64,000 bases of DNA from JACRDG01 sp963760985. GTDB taxonomy: Bacteria > Desulfobacterota > Desulfomonilia > Desulfomonilales > Desulfomonilaceae. The first letter of the stretch is position 1. Each line of letters opens with the position of its first letter. Where the stretch lies: positions 186,001-250,000 of the forward strand of contig CAVXFM010000004.1 in assembly GCA_963760985.1 (NCBI GenBank), written 5' to 3'. Shown here in pieces: positions 62,879 to 64,000 of this stretch. The notes beneath the pieces are model-generated. The model was given only the letters and a program-made list of their open reading frames with translations, was not told the DNA's origin and searched no databases. Both the position numbers and the translations under genes were made by a program.

Positions 62879-63583
62879 ATGAAAAGAGCAAAGGACAAGA
62901 TCACTGCGATGCTGAACGCGATCACTTTCGCGGAGGCCGGAGACGTCGACAGCGCACAAGAATTTCTTGACGCATCTCCGGGATCCGCGAAGGTCCGGCA
63001 AAAGACGCAATTTCCTCAGGAAATCGGGGACCGCGAGAAAACGAGCCTCTTTGACAAGGTGCAGGCCCATATGGCTGCCGTAGCTTTCGCTGAGGCCGGA
63101 GATTTCAATGCGGCCAAGGAGTATGTGCGATCCGGGTGCAAATCCAGGGCCGTGCTCCTGGTGATCGAAGGAAGAGACCCCGATGAAGCAGCCTTCAGTT
63201 ACGCGATGGGACTGTGCAAGAGGATGGATGCGCACATGGACATTCTCCTGGTCGTGCGCAAATCCGAGAACGCACACAACGATGAGATTTCACCTTCGCT
63301 GAGGGAGTCGATCCAGGGGAGGCTGGCTCCGCTGGTCCGTGAGCTCGAACTTTCCGCGGTGCCTTTCAGCCTGATCATCTGCAGGGGTGATATGCGCGAA
63401 AAACTTTATGACTTTGCCATGCGCCACAAGGACATCAGGATGGTGGTGTACGATTCGCCGAAAGCGCGAGATGAATCCGCGGTGAGTCGTGGCTGGCACA
63501 GGATGATAGAGACTATATCTCGGAGGCTTTCGATTCCGCTCGTGGTCGTGTCAGCCAAACAGCCGCTCGGAGAGTGTATGTGA
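62879..63583 (+). CDS. tandem-motif plus universal-stress-like protein
   Basis: 234 residues with GGGAGG five bases before ATG. The N-terminal 85 residues hold a duplicated helical motif (ITFAEAGDVDSAQEFLD and VAFAEAGDFNAAKEYV) with a TPR-like look. From about 90 a USP-like Rossmann fold follows (AVLLVIEGRDPDEAAFSYAMG, DILLVVRKS, late VVYDSP and RLSIPLVVVSA). No ATP-binding G-loop is obvious. Sigma-54 promoter and dyads upstream suggest control by the adjacent two-component pair. Confidence 0.75.
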   Translation: MKRAKDKITAMLNAITFAEAGDVDSAQEFLDASPGSAKVRQKTQFPQEIGDREKTSLFDKVQAHMAAVAFAEAGDFNAAKEYVRSGCKSRAVLLVIEGRDPDEAAFSYAMGLCKRMDAHMDILLVVRKSENAHNDEISPSLRESIQGRLAPLVRELELSAVPFSLIICRGDMREKLYDFAMRHKDIRMVVYDSPKARDESAVSRGWHRMIETISRRLSIPLVVVSAKQPLGECM

Positions 63584-63607
63584 AAAGGGCGTGCTCGAGT
63601 GGAAACC

Positions 63608-64000
63608 TTACACTTCAGGTGCAAAGCTATCGGGCAGCGTCCCGTCCACATCCAGGGTAACGCGATTGCGCCCACCCTGCTTGCTCGCGTACATGAGCTT
63701 GTCAGCTCGATCGATGAGCGACGCCACGGAATCGTCTGAACGGCCAACCGTGGCCCCTACTGAAATCGTGACGCCCAGCAGCCCGTAATCCGTGGGGATA
63801 CATGATTGAGCGACAAAGCTTCTTACCTTCTCTGCGATACCTGCGATTTGGGCTCTGTTGACATTCTTCACCACGACCACAAACTCTTCGCCACCCCACC
63901 GGCATACCAGATCGGACGATCTGAGACCGGACACAAGCGTCTGAGCGGTTCCGCGTAGCACGTCGTCGCCCGCCGCATGCCCGAAACTGTCGTTTATGCT
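63608..64000 (-). CDS. diguanylate cyclase GGDEF domain (partial, N-terminus beyond window)
   Basis: About 130 C-terminal residues of a GGDEF domain: SINDSFGHAAGDDVLR, the catalytic GGEEF in CRWGGEEFVVVV, an RxxD inhibitory site (RSSD) five residues before it, ISVGAT and ADKLMYASKQGGRNRV. It makes c-di-GMP from 2 GTP and should be feedback inhibited. The upstream sensor part lies outside the window. Confidence 0.92.
   Translation of the reverse strand, partial: SINDSFGHAAGDDVLRGTAQTLVSGLRSSDLVCRWGGEEFVVVVKNVNRAQIAGIAEKVRSFVAQSCIPTDYGLLGVTISVGATVGRSDDSVASLIDRADKLMYASKQGGRNRVTLDVDGTLPDSFAPEV

Noticed and set aside
1..64000. CRISPR array or insertion sequence
   Set aside because: No regularly spaced repeats and no transposase or integrase motifs were found on either strand.

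Overview
The window reads as a chromosome segment of an anaerobic, autotrophic or acetyl-CoA-oxidising Desulfobacterota-type bacterium (sulfate-reducing or syntrophic). This rests on a carbonyl-branch Wood-Ljungdahl operon (acsD-cooS, acsB, acsC, acsE), a 2-oxoacid:ferredoxin oxidoreductase/heterodisulfide reductase operon (korDABC-hdrACB-mrp) and many sigma-54 and hybrid two-component proteins. The genus is not fixed by anything here; a Desulfomonile- or Syntrophobacter-like organism is an inference. No phage, IS element or CRISPR array was recognised.

Layout. 1-3.3 kb (minus): a DprA/SLOG-like protein running off the left edge, two small unknown genes and a RodZ-like protein. 3.3-8.5 kb (plus): comEC, prs, rplY/ctc, gmk. 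8.5-14.4 kb (minus): an HtrA protease, a polyamine operon (pdaD-speE-speB: arginine to agmatine to putrescine to spermidine), an unknown envelope protein and rnhB. 14.9-20.5 kb: a membrane coiled-coil protein, tRNA-Cys with its promoter, a patatin, a structured repeat, and two nucleotide-sugar epimerases. 20.8-29.4 kb (plus): enolase, then an arginine succinyltransferase (AST) locus in which an M20 hydrolase stands where astE is expected. 29.4-37.4 kb (plus): korDABC-hdrACB-mrp. 37.6-40.3 kb (minus): trmFO, a small helical protein and an FMN reductase. 40.7-49.5 kb (minus): the CODH/ACS operon, flanked by two small unknown genes. 50-64 kb: regulators (a hybrid PAS kinase, two sigma-54 response regulators, a histidine kinase, PilZ/DUF4388, GGDEF), a bacteriohemerythrin, a small secreted protein and a USP-like protein.

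Three features deserve attention. First, AcsD (corrinoid protein small subunit) and CooS (CO dehydrogenase) form one roughly 1130-residue reading frame joined by an Ala/Pro linker. Second, a 174-bp element occurs twice (18076 and 56410), with an 18-bp perfect hairpin that co-varies between copies and a 9-bp closing helix. Third, at least ten genes are interrupted by 1-2 base shifts. Most shifts sit on GTAC sites, while an 8-G run in eno stays in frame. That points to a motif-specific base-calling artefact or to something unusual about this motif, rather than to ordinary pseudogene decay. Genes with such shifts are given with their full reconstructed span.

Functional links: the CODH/ACS and MeTr enzymes interconvert acetyl-CoA with CO/CO2 and methyl-THF. 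Kor and the HdrA-MvhD/HdrC/HdrB proteins would pass electrons between ferredoxin, 2-oxoacids and thiol/disulfide carriers. Arginine has two fates in the window: polyamines (pdaD) and glutamate plus succinate (AST).
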